The notes: generated by a model from the sequence alone, not told the origin. 64,000 nt of DNA from CAZSBB01 sp964605235 (GCA_964605235.1 CAZSBB010000025.1:1-64000), one strand, 5' to 3'. Positions 1 through 9,262 are shown, counted from the stretch's first letter. Numbers and translations are program-made.

Positions 1-84
1 CGTCCAAGGCCGGAACCACCATTATCGCAGCCCCCCGGGTTTTTGGGCAGACCCGGAGGGATGGTATCCGGGGATGTCCGGGGG

Positions 85-148
85 GCTAAAAAAGGGGATA
101 AGTACATTTAATGGCGGACATTAAATGTACTTATCCCCTTTTTTAGCC
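85..148. repeat. Long palindromic repeat, copy 1, overlapping the ppk stop codon
   Basis: The arm AAAAAAGGGGATAAGTACAT is followed after a short loop by its reverse complement, making a near-perfect hairpin of more than 20 bp that ends in a T run in both directions. The TAA stop of ppk lies in the arm, so on the minus strand the element probably also terminates ppk transcription. A second copy with the same arms but a different loop lies at 12551-12608. Confidence 0.85.
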
Positions 149-2332
149 CCCGCCGGCGCGCTGGGCTTCGCGGCGCGCCAGTTCCATGAGGATCTGGTGG
201 GTGCCGAGATTTTCGCCGGCGTCGGCGGCAACCTGCGGATCGGGGTGGCGTTGCGTGTAGTTGCCGTCGCCGTGCATGTCCCATGCCTGTCGGCGGTCGC
301 GCAGCATCACGTCGAGGATCAGTTGCAGGCGGCTTTGCAGGGCTGGATCGAGGATCGGGGTGATGCACTCGACGCGGTTGTTGAGGTTGCGGTACATCCA
401 GTCCGCCGAGCCGATGTAGTACTCGCGATTGCCCTGGTTGTGGAACATGAAGATGCGTGAGTGTTCGAGGAAGCGTCCGATGACGGAGGTGACGGTGATG
501 TGGTCGCTCAGTCCGGGGACGCCGGGGCGCAGGCAGCAGAAGCCGCGCACGATGAGGTTGATGGCGACGCCGGCGCGGCTGGCTTCGTAGAGCTTGCGAC
601 AGACGCCGCGGTCTTCGAGGCTGTTCATCTTGGCGACGATGCGCGGGCGCAGCGGGTCGTCGGGATCGCCGCCGCGCTGCCGCCACGCTTCGGTGTCGGC
701 GATCTCGCGTTCGATGAGCTGGTAGAAGCGCTTCTTCATGTTGATCGGCGCCACCAGCAGGCTGGAGAAGTCGGACTTGAGGCTCCGGCCGGTCAGGTAA
801 TGGAAGAGCTGCACGAGGTCGCCGGTGATTTCCGGGCGGCAGGTGAACAGGCCGAGGTCGGTGTAGACCTGCGCGGTTTTGGAGTTGTAGTTGCCCGTGC
901 CGATGTGCACGTAGGTGCGCATGCCTTCCTGTTCGTGGCGCACGACGAGGGCGGTCTTGGTGTGGGTTTTGAGGCCGACCACGCCGTAGACCACATGCAC
1001 GCCCGCCTTTTCCAGTTGCTGGGCGAGCTGCACATTGCGTTCTTCATCGAAACGGGCTTTGAGTTCCACCAGACAGGCGACCTGCTTGCCCGCCTCGGCA
1101 GCGCGAATGAGCTGGGGGATGAAGGGCGACGCTTCGCTGGTGCGGTAGAGCGTGAGCTTGAGGGCGACGACCTTTGGATCGTTAGCGGCGGCGCGGATGA
1201 AGCGCTCGACGCTGGCGGCGAAGGATTCGTAGGGGTGATGCACCAGCAGGTCGCCGGCGCGGATGACGTTGAAGATGTCGGCTTCATCATCCTGCAACCG
1301 CGGGGGCAACACCGGGGACCACGGCCGATACTTCAGCCGGGGCGAACCCAACCCGTGCACCATCCAGAAATCGGTGAAGTCCATCTCCGACGGCATGTAG
1401 TACACGTCATGGGCGTCGAGATTCAGCTCTTCAGTCAGGAAGCGGGTCATGCGCGGGTTGGCGCCCACCGGCACTTCCAAACGGATCACACTGGCGAAGC
1501 GGCGATCGCGCAGCTCCTGCTCCACCATGTCCAGCAGGTCTTCCGCGTCGTCCTCATCGCTTTCCACGTCGGCGTTGCGGGTGATGCGGAAGGGCATCAC
1601 GTCTTCGATGATCATGCCTTCAAACAGATGCGACAGATGCTCGCGGATGATGTCTTCCAGATGCACCAGGCGCAGTTTGCCCGCCGTGTCGCCGGTGCTG
1701 ACATTCAACCAGCGGGGCAGAATGCGCGGCACCTTCACGCGGGCGAAGTGCATCTCGCTTTCGCCGGTGCCGCCGGGGTCCACCTGCTCGCCGGGGTAAC
1801 GCAGGATGACGCCCAGCGAGGTGCTCAGATTGCTGATGAACGGGAACGGATGGCCCGGGTCCACCGACAGCGGCGTCAGCACCGGGAACAGGTTGGCGTG
1901 GAAGTAATGCGTGGCGTACTCGCGCTCGCTGTCCGTGAGCTGATTCCACTGCAGCAGTTCCACGCCCTCGGCGGCGAGACTGGGTTTGATGGTCTGCTCG
2001 TAGAGTTCGGCCTGGGCGCTCAGTTGCTGCAGCACGGTAGTGCGAATGGCGGCGAGCAACTCGGCGGCGGTCAAGCCATCAGGCGTGCGGTTGGCGCCGC
2101 CGGACTCCAACTGGCGCTTGAGACACCCCACGCGCTTCTGGAAAAACTCATCCAGGTTGGAGGTGAAGATCGCCAGGAACGCCACGCGCTCGAGCAGCGG
2201 CGTGCGCTCGTCAACCGCCTCATGGAGCACCCGGCCGTTGAATTGCAGCCAGGACAGGTCGCGGTTGAGAAAGAGTTTTTCCTCGCCGCCGACCACCTCC
2301 GCCAATAGCGCCGTCAGCTCCTGCCGGTTCAT
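143..2332 (-). CDS. ppk1: Polyphosphate kinase 1
   Basis: Cytoplasmic enzyme that reversibly polymerises the terminal phosphate of ATP into inorganic polyphosphate. The 729-residue product has the full PPK1 layout: an N-terminal helical domain with NRDLSWLQFN near residue 20 and LDEFFQKRVG, a head domain, and two PLD-like C-terminal domains. The signature HIGTGNYN near residue 476 holds the His expected to be autophosphorylated, and IGSADWMYRNL follows near the end. I chose the ATG at 2332, where family homology begins (MNRQELTALL). A GTG at 2386 would add 18 residues unlike the family. The stop codon lies inside a palindromic repeat that could act as terminator. The phosphate transporter near 20 kb is not linked to it. 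Confidence 0.95.
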   Translation of the reverse strand: MNRQELTALLAEVVGGEEKLFLNRDLSWLQFNGRVLHEAVDERTPLLERVAFLAIFTSNLDEFFQKRVGCLKRQLESGGANRTPDGLTAAELLAAIRTTVLQQLSAQAELYEQTIKPSLAAEGVELLQWNQLTDSEREYATHYFHANLFPVLTPLSVDPGHPFPFISNLSTSLGVILRYPGEQVDPGGTGESEMHFARVKVPRILPRWLNVSTGDTAGKLRLVHLEDIIREHLSHLFEGMIIEDVMPFRITRNADVESDEDDAEDLLDMVEQELRDRRFASVIRLEVPVGANPRMTRFLTEELNLDAHDVYYMPSEMDFTDFWMVHGLGSPRLKYRPWSPVLPPRLQDDEADIFNVIRAGDLLVHHPYESFAASVERFIRAAANDPKVVALKLTLYRTSEASPFIPQLIRAAEAGKQVACLVELKARFDEERNVQLAQQLEKAGVHVVYGVVGLKTHTKTALVVRHEQEGMRTYVHIGTGNYNSKTAQVYTDLGLFTCRPEITGDLVQLFHYLTGRSLKSDFSSLLVAPINMKKRFYQLIEREIADTEAWRQRGGDPDDPLRPRIVAKMNSLEDRGVCRKLYEASRAGVAINLIVRGFCCLRPGVPGLSDHITVTSVIGRFLEHSRIFMFHNQGNREYYIGSADWMYRNLNNRVECITPILDPALQSRLQLILDVMLRDRRQAWDMHGDGNYTQRHPDPQVAADAGENLGTHQILMELARREAQRAGGG

Positions 2333-2501
2333 TCGCCCACCCACCCTGTCTGGTTCGCTTGCCTGAAAGGTCGTGTCCCTGGCCACGGCGGCGGCACCAC
2401 CTGCCGACGAGCCCTATAGTTTACCGGCTTTGTCGAGGGGTTTAGCGAAAGCGGGGATTTTTAACATTCGCACGCCCGACGCCCAGCCCGCTCAATGGAC
2501 G

Positions 2502-2532
2502 AAAAAAAAGCCCCCCGTCAGAGACGGAGGGC
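2502..2532 (-). terminator. Rho-independent terminator after the LuxR-type gene
   Basis: On the minus strand GCCCTCCGTC and GACGGGGGGC form a GC-rich stem with a 3-base loop followed by eight T residues. It lies about 25 bp beyond the end of the LuxR-type reading frame. Confidence 0.8.
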
Positions 2533-2556
2533 GCGGCCAGGGGCTGCTTTCTCCCC

Positions 2557-2853
2557 TCATGGGCCCCGGTCGGGCTCGCTAAAACATGGATTGACGCGGG
2601 CGGCGAGTCGGTCGTCAATGAACAGCGCCAACAGCTCCGCCCGGCTGCGCACCTCCAGCCGCCGATAAAGCTGCTTCACGTAGTCATGCACCGTGTGCGG
2701 GCTGAGCCCCAGTTCGCCGGCGATTTCACTTTCGCTGCGACCCAGCACCAGGCGCCACAGCGTCTGGCGCTGGCGCGGCGAAAGGTTCCGCGTCGCGGCG
2801 GTCAGCGGGCAATCTTCGTCTGCATTCAAGTTGTTCGGCTGCCCCGGAATCAT
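2557..2853 (-). CDS. LuxR-family helix-turn-helix protein (short, possibly the 3' part of a split regulator)
   Basis: The 98-residue product is almost entirely a GerE/LuxR DNA-binding domain: LSPRQRQTLWRLVLGRSESE, then GELGLSPHTVHDYVKQLYRR, the recognition helix of the family. It lacks the N-terminal sensory domain normally present. The ATG has a Shine-Dalgarno (AGGAG, about 10 bases upstream) and lies inside the preceding reading frame (2726-3205), which is in another phase. Two readings fit: a translationally coupled pair, or one regulator broken by a frameshift near 2853. The tail of the upstream frame beyond this point has low-complexity composition, which favours the frameshift. The DNA-binding assignment is solid; the gene boundary is not. 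Confidence 0.75.
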   Translation of the reverse strand: MIPGQPNNLNADEDCPLTAATRNLSPRQRQTLWRLVLGRSESEIAGELGLSPHTVHDYVKQLYRRLEVRSRAELLALFIDDRLAARVNPCFSEPDRGP

Positions 2854-3205
2854 GCGGCAACATCTCCTGGGCCGTGGACGCGACCATCCGCGCCTCGACC
2901 GCGGGAAGTATGTCCCAGGACACTGACGACAGCTTGTCAGTCGCGCCGGCGAAAAACTCGGACCCGGCTGCGGGCGTCAAGGGCTGCTGGGCGCGATAGA
3001 AATCCCGCAGGCACACTTCGAGTTGCCGTTGCCGTGGCGGGTCCCACACCGCCTGCTCCGCACAGCACCGCCGAAAGCAGCGCAACATGTTGGGCAACGA
3101 CAGCGCCCGGCCCCGCTGCACACTCCGCGCCAAGGTGGTCAGCGCTTCACCCAGCGCGGCACGCAAGGCGGCGGCGTCCGGGGGGGCGGGTTCAGGTCGA
3201 GGCAT
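2726..3205 (-). CDS. Putative N-terminal part of a LuxR-type regulator, or a separate small protein
   Basis: The 159-residue frame begins with an ATG preceded by GGAG. Residues 1 to about 115 look like a real helical domain (LRAALGEALTTLARSVQRGR, LRDFYRAQQ). The last 40 or so residues, overlapping the LuxR helix-turn-helix gene in another phase, are rich in R, P and A as expected of a non-coding frame. I do not recognise the domain. If the two frames were joined by a minus-one or plus-one shift near 2853, the product would be a roughly 210-residue sensor plus LuxR regulator. As annotated it could also be a real short protein translationally coupled to the next gene. Confidence 0.5.
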   Translation of the reverse strand: MPRPEPAPPDAAALRAALGEALTTLARSVQRGRALSLPNMLRCFRRCCAEQAVWDPPRQRQLEVCLRDFYRAQQPLTPAAGSEFFAGATDKLSSVSWDILPAVEARMVASTAQEMLPHDSGAAEQLECRRRLPADRRDAEPFAAPAPDAVAPGAGSQRK

Positions 3206-3387
3206 GTTCGGCTCCAGGCGTTAGCGCACGCGCTTAGCCGAATAGATTCCGAATGGCTGTGACAACAGTCTGTCAGTGGCGTGGAAGATTGGGTGAAAAT
3301 TCGTGGAGAAGCCGCACCGCCCCGGCCGGTTGCCGCTGGTGACGGCTGTGGCGGCGATCGGGTTGACCCGCCCGCGCTGGCCGACGG

Positions 3388-4983
3388 CTACTTGCTGGCG
3401 ACGGTGAGTTCCAGCCCCAGGTCGGTGGTGGCGACGCGGAGTTTTTCCAGATCGCTGAAGTGGAAGCGCGCCGCCCGAAACGCGCCGTCGGCGGTCTTGA
3501 CCGTCAGCCCGGCAAACTGTCCGTCGGGGCGCACGATGAGCTGGGCTTCCTCACCGAAGTTGATTTCCCCATGCTTGTGGTACTTGTGATAGACCAGTCG
3601 CTGGTTGGTCAGCACCACGCCGGCGAAGCCTTCATCCTTTTTGGGCATGTCGGCGTCATTGACGTAGTAACGGAAGGACTCGCCAGGCTGGAAGCTGACC
3701 CAGGTGTTGATGCGCTGGCGCACGCGTTCGGACAGCGTGAGCCATTCGTCGCGCCACAGCTTTTCGATATCCCGGTTCAGCAGCATGTACTCGCGCCCGC
3801 AGATGCCGTTGACATTGGCGAGCCATTGCAGGGCATACCGGCCGTCGGGGATCAGCACGGTGCAGGCGATGCCGGCGTCATCCATGCGGCGTTCGGTGGC
3901 GCACTCGAGCGAGTGGCCGGTCTGATCGAGGGCGACATACCAGGGCATGCACAGGTGGAAGGGATCGGGCAGGCCGTCGATCACGCCCATGCGCGCCAGC
4001 AGTTCCTCGCTGAGCAGTTCATCACCCAGGCGCCGCTCGTGGCCGGCTTCAATTTCCGCGGCGCTGCGCACCACGCCTTTGGAGGTGTCCATGAACGCCA
4101 GCGGGCGCACCATCAATTGCTGGCGGTTGGTTTCGCCGGTGAAGGCACAGGCGACGGGCATGGACAGCCGAAAGCGCGGATGCCGCAGATGCCGATAGTC
4201 GAACGCCAGCAAGACGCCTTTTTGCGTGACCTGACGCACGACCAGGTGCGGAATGTGCGGATGGGGTTGCAGGTCGGTGGGATATGACGCATCGTCCAGT
4301 TCGATGTGAACCGGTGCATCCGCGGCGGGCGCGACGTGGGGTTCGGCAGTTGCCGGCGCCGGGGGCGTGGACGCCGCGACCGGCATCGACGCCGACGCCG
4401 CGGCGGCGACCTTCGGCCGGGGGGTGGACGCCTGGTGCAGCGCCGCTTCCCAATCAGGCCCATTGACTGCTGGGCGCGGAGCGGCGGGGGCGGTCGGGGC
4501 GGCGGCAGCGACAGCCTGGGCCGGCGGGTCGGCATCGGGGGCCGCGGCAGCGTCCGCCGGGGCTTCCTCTTCGTCGTCAGCCGAGCCCCCGCGCAGCGCC
4601 AGCCCGATTTCCCGGTCCAGCGCCGAAAGGTCATCTTCCTCCACCGGCTGGAGGTCGCCCGGGGCATCATCCAGCGCGTCGCTTTCGCCGCCTTTCATCA
4701 CCCGCTGAATCAGGGCGGCGGTTTCGGCGGTCTTGCGCTCGACCTCCTCACGACGGCGCGAGTTCTCATCCTGCAGCCGCTGTTTCCACTGCGTGTCCTC
4801 GGTCTGCAGCAGTTCGTCGACGTCTTCCTCGATCCAGTGGGAAACCGTCTGCTCGACGATGTCGTTGGGCTCGGGCACCTGGAAGACGTTCTTGCAGGCG
4901 GGACAACGCGCCGGCCGCCCCGCGGCTTCCAGCGGCACGCGCAGGATCTGGTGACAACTTGGACACTGGACTTTTATATCCAT
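3388..4983 (-). CDS. Zinc-ribbon protein with a C-terminal PH/GRAM-like region
   Basis: The 531-residue protein opens with an MJ0042-like zinc ribbon (C7-x2-C10 and C27-x2-C30, CPSCHQILRVP and CPACKNVFQVP), a common N-terminal module of planctomycete proteins. A charged stretch with predicted coiled coil follows (LQDENSRRREEVERKTAETA), then a long Ala/Pro-rich linker around residues 130-220. A folded C-terminal half ends in FAGVVLTNQRLVYHKYHKHG, which resembles bacterial PH or GRAM-like domains. I chose the ATG at 4983 because the zinc ribbon starts there; an upstream in-frame start at 5070 adds 29 residues with no family character. No signal peptide or membrane segment is seen. Function is unknown; the gene is divergent from dacB. 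Confidence 0.75.
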   Translation of the reverse strand: MDIKVQCPSCHQILRVPLEAAGRPARCPACKNVFQVPEPNDIVEQTVSHWIEEDVDELLQTEDTQWKQRLQDENSRRREEVERKTAETAALIQRVMKGGESDALDDAPGDLQPVEEDDLSALDREIGLALRGGSADDEEEAPADAAAAPDADPPAQAVAAAAPTAPAAPRPAVNGPDWEAALHQASTPRPKVAAAASASMPVAASTPPAPATAEPHVAPAADAPVHIELDDASYPTDLQPHPHIPHLVVRQVTQKGVLLAFDYRHLRHPRFRLSMPVACAFTGETNRQQLMVRPLAFMDTSKGVVRSAAEIEAGHERRLGDELLSEELLARMGVIDGLPDPFHLCMPWYVALDQTGHSLECATERRMDDAGIACTVLIPDGRYALQWLANVNGICGREYMLLNRDIEKLWRDEWLTLSERVRQRINTWVSFQPGESFRYYVNDADMPKKDEGFAGVVLTNQRLVYHKYHKHGEINFGEEAQLIVRPDGQFAGLTVKTADGAFRAARFHFSDLEKLRVATTDLGLELTVASK

Positions 4984-5159
4984 GCGGCAGCCACCCCAGG
5001 CGTCACTAACGTTACCACTGGAACCACCGTCCGTTATTCTACCCGCTTCAGGCCGACCCGACAGCGCCAAAAAACGCGCCCGGGCGGAGAAAAGCCGGCG
5101 TAATTCCCGATTTCGGGGTCGTCTGGACTCGTACTGGTTTTCTGGCCGATAGGAAGAGA

Positions 5160-6743
5160 ATGAGCTTCATTTCGTTCACTGGACTCGACGGAACGCACCG
5201 CCGACGGCATTCCCTGTTGTGGATGCTGCTGCTTGGTGCGGTCGCGCGGTGGGCGGCGCCGGCGCATGCCGCGGGGTTGGACACGCAGATCGAAGCCCTG
5301 CTGCGCAACACCGACCTGCGCGGCACCACCGTGGCGGTGGCGGTCAAGGATGTCGACCGCGCGGAGCTGATCGCCAGCTTTCAGGCCGATCTGCCCATGA
5401 TCCCCGCCAGCAATATGAAGCTCGTCACCGCCAGCGCCGCCCTGAGCGTGCTGGGCCCGGACTTCGTCTTCCGCACGGAAATGAGCCTCCTCGCCGGCGG
5501 CCCCAACCAGCCCGCCACGCTGCTGGTGCGCGGCGACGGCGATCCGGCGCTGGGCGACCCCAAACTGCTGGCGGCGCAGGGCATCGGCGTCGAGGAACTG
5601 CTCCAGGCGTTTGTCGCCCCCGTGCTCAAACAGCAGATCACCGAAGTCGAGCGGCTGATCATCGATGAACGCGTCTTCGACCGCGAACTGGTCCATCCCA
5701 CCTGGCCTGAAGGTCAACTCAATCAGTGGTACTGCGCCCAGGTCGCCGGCCTCAACTTTCACGACAACTGCCTGGACATCTACCCCCGCCCGACCTACCC
5801 CGGCGAAGCGCCCCGGCTGACCCTCAGCCCCCTGGTGCCGTTCCTCAAACTCATCAACCGCGCCCAGACCGGCAACAGCGACACCTTCGGCGTCACCCGG
5901 GACCTGGGCACCAACGAGATGACCTTTCGCGGCACGGTGAAAAACACCCGCGTCGCGCCCGTCAGCGTCACCATCCATGACCCGCCGATTTTCTTTGGCC
6001 AGCTGCTCGCCAATCGCCTGGCGGCGGCGGGGATCAAAGTCAACGCCATCGAGCGCCCCGCTCTGGAAGACCATCTGCCGGCGGGCGCCCCGCTGCTGGT
6101 GGTGCAGACCCCCCTGGCGCAGGTGCTGGCGCGCTGCAACAAGGATTCGCAGAACCTCTTCGCCGAGGCCCTCATCAAACGCATGGGCCGGCAGGCAACC
6201 GGCGCTCCCGGCGGCTGGACCAACGGCGCCGCGGCGATCCGCCAGTTCCTGCATGATCGGCTGGGCGCCCGCAGCGCGGCAGTCAACATCGCCGACGGCT
6301 CGGGCATGAGCCGGGACAACCAGATCACCGCCCGGGTGATGGTCGAACTGCTGGCGTCGATGTACCGCGATCCACGCCTGGGCCCCGAGTTGATCGAATC
6401 CCTTTCCGTCGGCGGCGAGGACGGCACCCTGCAACGCCGCTACCGCGCAGGCTTGCACGGCACGGTGTATGGCAAGAGCGGCTACCTCAACGGCGTCTCG
6501 TGCCTCTCGGGCTTCCTCCTGCTGCCCGGCCCCGACGCCGACGCCAAACCCGCCGGCGCTGATGCCGCCGCCACCACCACCGCCCCGGCGCCCCAGCGCG
6601 TGCTGGCGTTCAGCCTGCTGTTCAACGGTTTCAAGCCGCCGCTGTACAACCACCACATGAAGGCGGTGCAGGACCGCATCATCGACCTGGTGGATGAGCA
6701 AGCCAGTCGCCTGACGCCCGCCGGCGCCAATCTGGGCGGCTGA
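5160..6743 (+). CDS. dacB: D-alanyl-D-alanine carboxypeptidase/endopeptidase, S13 family (PBP4-like)
   Basis: Periplasmic serine peptidase that trims or cleaves peptidoglycan cross-links. Residues 1-38 form a signal peptide (RRRHSLLWMLLLGAVARWA, then AHA-A). The SxxK motif is PASNMK with nucleophile Ser84 and Lys87. DGSGMSRDN supplies the second active-site motif, and GKSGYLNG near residue 438 is the KTG-type motif. Length 527 residues is normal for S13. The ATG is preceded by AGGAAGAG. The enzyme fits the now accepted presence of peptidoglycan in planctomycetes. A proline/alanine-rich insert (residues 460-475) before the last strand is a minor oddity. Confidence 0.92.
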   Translation: MSFISFTGLDGTHRRRHSLLWMLLLGAVARWAAPAHAAGLDTQIEALLRNTDLRGTTVAVAVKDVDRAELIASFQADLPMIPASNMKLVTASAALSVLGPDFVFRTEMSLLAGGPNQPATLLVRGDGDPALGDPKLLAAQGIGVEELLQAFVAPVLKQQITEVERLIIDERVFDRELVHPTWPEGQLNQWYCAQVAGLNFHDNCLDIYPRPTYPGEAPRLTLSPLVPFLKLINRAQTGNSDTFGVTRDLGTNEMTFRGTVKNTRVAPVSVTIHDPPIFFGQLLANRLAAAGIKVNAIERPALEDHLPAGAPLLVVQTPLAQVLARCNKDSQNLFAEALIKRMGRQATGAPGGWTNGAAAIRQFLHDRLGARSAAVNIADGSGMSRDNQITARVMVELLASMYRDPRLGPELIESLSVGGEDGTLQRRYRAGLHGTVYGKSGYLNGVSCLSGFLLLPGPDADAKPAGADAAATTTAPAPQRVLAFSLLFNGFKPPLYNHHMKAVQDRIIDLVDEQASRLTPAGANLGG

Positions 6744-6957
6744 CCCGCTGCAGTCGGCCCGACCGCCAACAAACTGAGCTACGCGACTTTGCCAGTCGGC
6801 ATAATCGGCGCGTCGGCGGGGACAACCGCCGGCCGGCAGGGCACGCGGCTTCAAGCGCGGGCGCCGGTTGGTCGATAAGCTCCACGTTGAGCCCATTGAT
6901 GCATCCTGATTTCGCCCATACCGACTTCATCGCCTTTCCGGGAAGGAATACCCCCGC

Positions 6958-7617
6958 GTGCCCGCAGCGCTGAGCCAGTCTGGATCCTCCGGCGCCGGCA
7001 ATCAGTTACGCCGATTGCTGCGCAATGAAATTGCCCTCGAGGTCGCGTTTGACGAGCCCATCTATGACATCGATGGCCGGGTGCTGCTGCCGGCGGGGAA
7101 AAAGCTGACGGAACAAGACGTGCAGATGCTCCAGCGTCGGGGGGGGTATCTGCGCCAGGAATCACCCGCGAGCCCCGACGACGTGCCCGCCGCCAACGAA
7201 CCCGCGCCGCGCCTGCGGCTGGCGGGCGCCGCCGCCACCGATGAGCCCCCCACCGCCGCCCCCGAACAAGTCATGGCGGAACTGTCGCGCCAGCATCACG
7301 GCGGTTCCACCAAGGGCCACGAAAAACGCAAGCATCAGCGCAAGCAATGGCACACCGTCATTCGCCTGGTGCTTGAAGACCCCAAGCTCGTCGGCAACCG
7401 GCGCGCGATCGAAGTCACCACCCAGGACATCTCCGTCGGCGGTTTCGCGTTCATCCACAGCCAGTACCTCTACCCCGGCACCATTGTTCGCGCCTGCTTC
7501 AACAATCTGCCCAATCAACCCTGGCTCAAAGGCATCATCCGCGACTGCCGCCTGCTGGGAGGCATTCAACATCGCATCGGCGTGCAGTTCACCGAGATCG
7601 TCAAGAACCGCGCCTAG
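6958..7617 (+). CDS. PilZ-domain protein
   Basis: The 219-residue protein has a C-terminal PilZ domain, a c-di-GMP binding fold. The basic stretch RKHQRKQW near residue 122 stands where the RxxxR motif is expected, and DISVGGF matches the D/N-x-S-x-x-G motif. The N-terminal part carries YDIDGRVLLPAGKKLTEQD, a segment often found ahead of c-di-GMP-related domains. The start is a GTG with GGAAGGAA about 10 bases upstream. The first motif reads K-x-x-x-R rather than R-x-x-x-R, so nucleotide binding is probable but not certain. A GAF/HD-GYP phosphodiesterase encoded at 40.6 kb may act on the same second messenger. Confidence 0.8.
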   Translation: MPAALSQSGSSGAGNQLRRLLRNEIALEVAFDEPIYDIDGRVLLPAGKKLTEQDVQMLQRRGGYLRQESPASPDDVPAANEPAPRLRLAGAAATDEPPTAAPEQVMAELSRQHHGGSTKGHEKRKHQRKQWHTVIRLVLEDPKLVGNRRAIEVTTQDISVGGFAFIHSQYLYPGTIVRACFNNLPNQPWLKGIIRDCRLLGGIQHRIGVQFTEIVKNRA

Positions 7618-7745
7618 GCCGACTGACCCCGCCGCGCCGCACCGCGCTCCACCACACCGCCGGGCCCGCACCTGAACCACGCGCCTTGTTATGCTCAGGT
7701 GCGCTGGTTCTTCACGTCCCGCCCCCCGCCGGCCGGAGTTCTTTC

Positions 7746-9197
7746 ATGCGCGCCATCATGCTGATGTTCGATTCGCTCAACCGCCACCTGCTGCCGCCCT
7801 ACAACCCCTCCACCTTCGTCCAGGCGCCCAACTTCACCCGCCTCGCGCAGCGCTGCGTCACCTTCGACCGCAGCTATGTCTGCTCCATGCCCTGCATGCC
7901 CGCCCGACGCGACCTGCACACCGGCCGACCCAGCTTCCTGCACTGCCCCTGGGGACCGCTCGAACCGTTTGACGATTCCACCCCCGCGCTGCTGAGCGCC
8001 CAGGGCGTCTACACCCATCTCATCAGCGATCACTACCACTACTGGGAAGACGGCGGCGCGACCTACCACGGCCGGTACGACTCCTGGGAGTTCTACCGCG
8101 GCCAGGAGGGCGATCCCTGCATCGGCCAGGTGGCGGACCCGGTCATTCCGCCGCATATCAACGGCAAGGGACGCCGCAGCGATTGGGTCAACCGCCAGCA
8201 TCTGCAGCGCGAAGAGCAGTACCCGCAGACCCAGACGTTCGCCGCCGGCCTGCGCTTTCTGGAAATGAATCGCCAACAGGATCACTGGTTCCTGCAGCTT
8301 GAATGCTTCGATCCGCATGAACCGTTCGTCACGCCCGAGCGCTTCCGCAACCAATACCCCACCGACTACGCCGGCCCGCTGTTCGACTGGCCCGGTTACC
8401 GCGGCGTGACGGAAACGCCCGCGCAGGTCGCCGAGGCGCAGCGCCGGTATGCCGCCCTGGTCAGCCAGTGCGACGAAAACCTGGGCCGCGTGCTGGATTT
8501 CATGGATCGGCACGACATGTGGCGGGACACGCTGCTGGTGGTGTGGACCGACCATGGCTTTTTGCTGGGCGAACACCAGTGCTGGGCGAAGAACTGGATG
8601 CCGCTGTACGAGGAGGTGGCGCACACGCCGCTGTTCCTGTGGGACCCGCGCCAGCCGCAGACCGGCGGGCAGCGGCGCGGCGCGCTGGTGCAGCCGGCGA
8701 TCGATCTGGGGCCCACGCTGCTGGATTTCTTCGGCCAGTCACCCCCCGCCGACATGCGGGGCTGCAACCTGACGCCGGTGCTCGCCCATGACACGCCGGT
8801 GCGTCAGGCGGCGCTATTTGGTTATCACGGCAACCGCATCAACGTCACCGATGGCCGGTACAAGTACCTGCGTGATCCGCTGTACGCCGACGCCTGCCCC
8901 ACCTACACGCTGATGCCCACCAGCATGCGCCGCTACAAGCAGGGCATGGAGCGGGCGCAGCTGCATCGGCCGTTCGCCTTCACCAAGAACATGCCGGTGT
9001 TGCGTCTGGGCGCCCACGCGCCCACGCCGCGCCCCCAGGTGCAGCATCTGCTCTTTGACCTGCAGAACGATCCTCAGGAACAACACCCGCTGCAGGACCC
9101 GGCGTTGGAAGCGCGCATGGCGGCTCTGATGGTGGCGTTGATGCAGCAATACGACGCCCCGGCCGAGCAGTATCAGCGCCTGGGGCTGAGCGTCTGA
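7746..9197 (+). CDS. Sulfatase (formylglycine-dependent)
   Basis: Predicted sulfate-ester hydrolase of 483 residues. The activation motif is C50-M-P-A-R54 followed by RDLHTGR, fitting C-x-P-x-R-x(3)-TG; Cys50 would be oxidised to formylglycine. Metal ligands appear in MLMFDSLNRH at the N-terminus and VVWTDHGFLLGEHQ near residue 265. The ATG at 7746 starts at the family core; an earlier in-frame start at 7686 would add 20 unrelated residues. No clear signal peptide is seen, so the enzyme may be cytoplasmic. A palindromic terminator follows. Substrate cannot be told from sequence. Confidence 0.9.
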   Translation: MRAIMLMFDSLNRHLLPPYNPSTFVQAPNFTRLAQRCVTFDRSYVCSMPCMPARRDLHTGRPSFLHCPWGPLEPFDDSTPALLSAQGVYTHLISDHYHYWEDGGATYHGRYDSWEFYRGQEGDPCIGQVADPVIPPHINGKGRRSDWVNRQHLQREEQYPQTQTFAAGLRFLEMNRQQDHWFLQLECFDPHEPFVTPERFRNQYPTDYAGPLFDWPGYRGVTETPAQVAEAQRRYAALVSQCDENLGRVLDFMDRHDMWRDTLLVVWTDHGFLLGEHQCWAKNWMPLYEEVAHTPLFLWDPRQPQTGGQRRGALVQPAIDLGPTLLDFFGQSPPADMRGCNLTPVLAHDTPVRQAALFGYHGNRINVTDGRYKYLRDPLYADACPTYTLMPTSMRRYKQGMERAQLHRPFAFTKNMPVLRLGAHAPTPRPQVQHLLFDLQNDPQEQHPLQDPALEARMAALMVALMQQYDAPAEQYQRLGLSV

Positions 9198-9218
9198 CCG
9201 GCCGGCAGAAAGAACCAG

Positions 9219-9260
9219 GGATCCGTGCCTGATTCGCTTCACCATGCACGGATCCTTTTC
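9219..9260. terminator. Terminator between convergent sulfatase and methyltransferase genes
   Basis: GGATCCGTGC and GCACGGATCC pair over a 17-base loop and are followed by TTTTC on the plus strand, the strand of the sulfatase. On the other strand the T run is weak. Confidence 0.75.
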
Positions 9261-9262
9261 GG

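Noticed and set aside
461..2308. Long open frame antisense to ppk1
   Set aside because: The opposite strand encodes a complete polyphosphate kinase with all motifs; the antisense product is a low-complexity shadow typical of high-GC DNA.
5034..6896. 620-codon open frame antisense to dacB
   Set aside because: dacB has a signal peptide and all S13 motifs on the other strand; the antisense frame has no domain.
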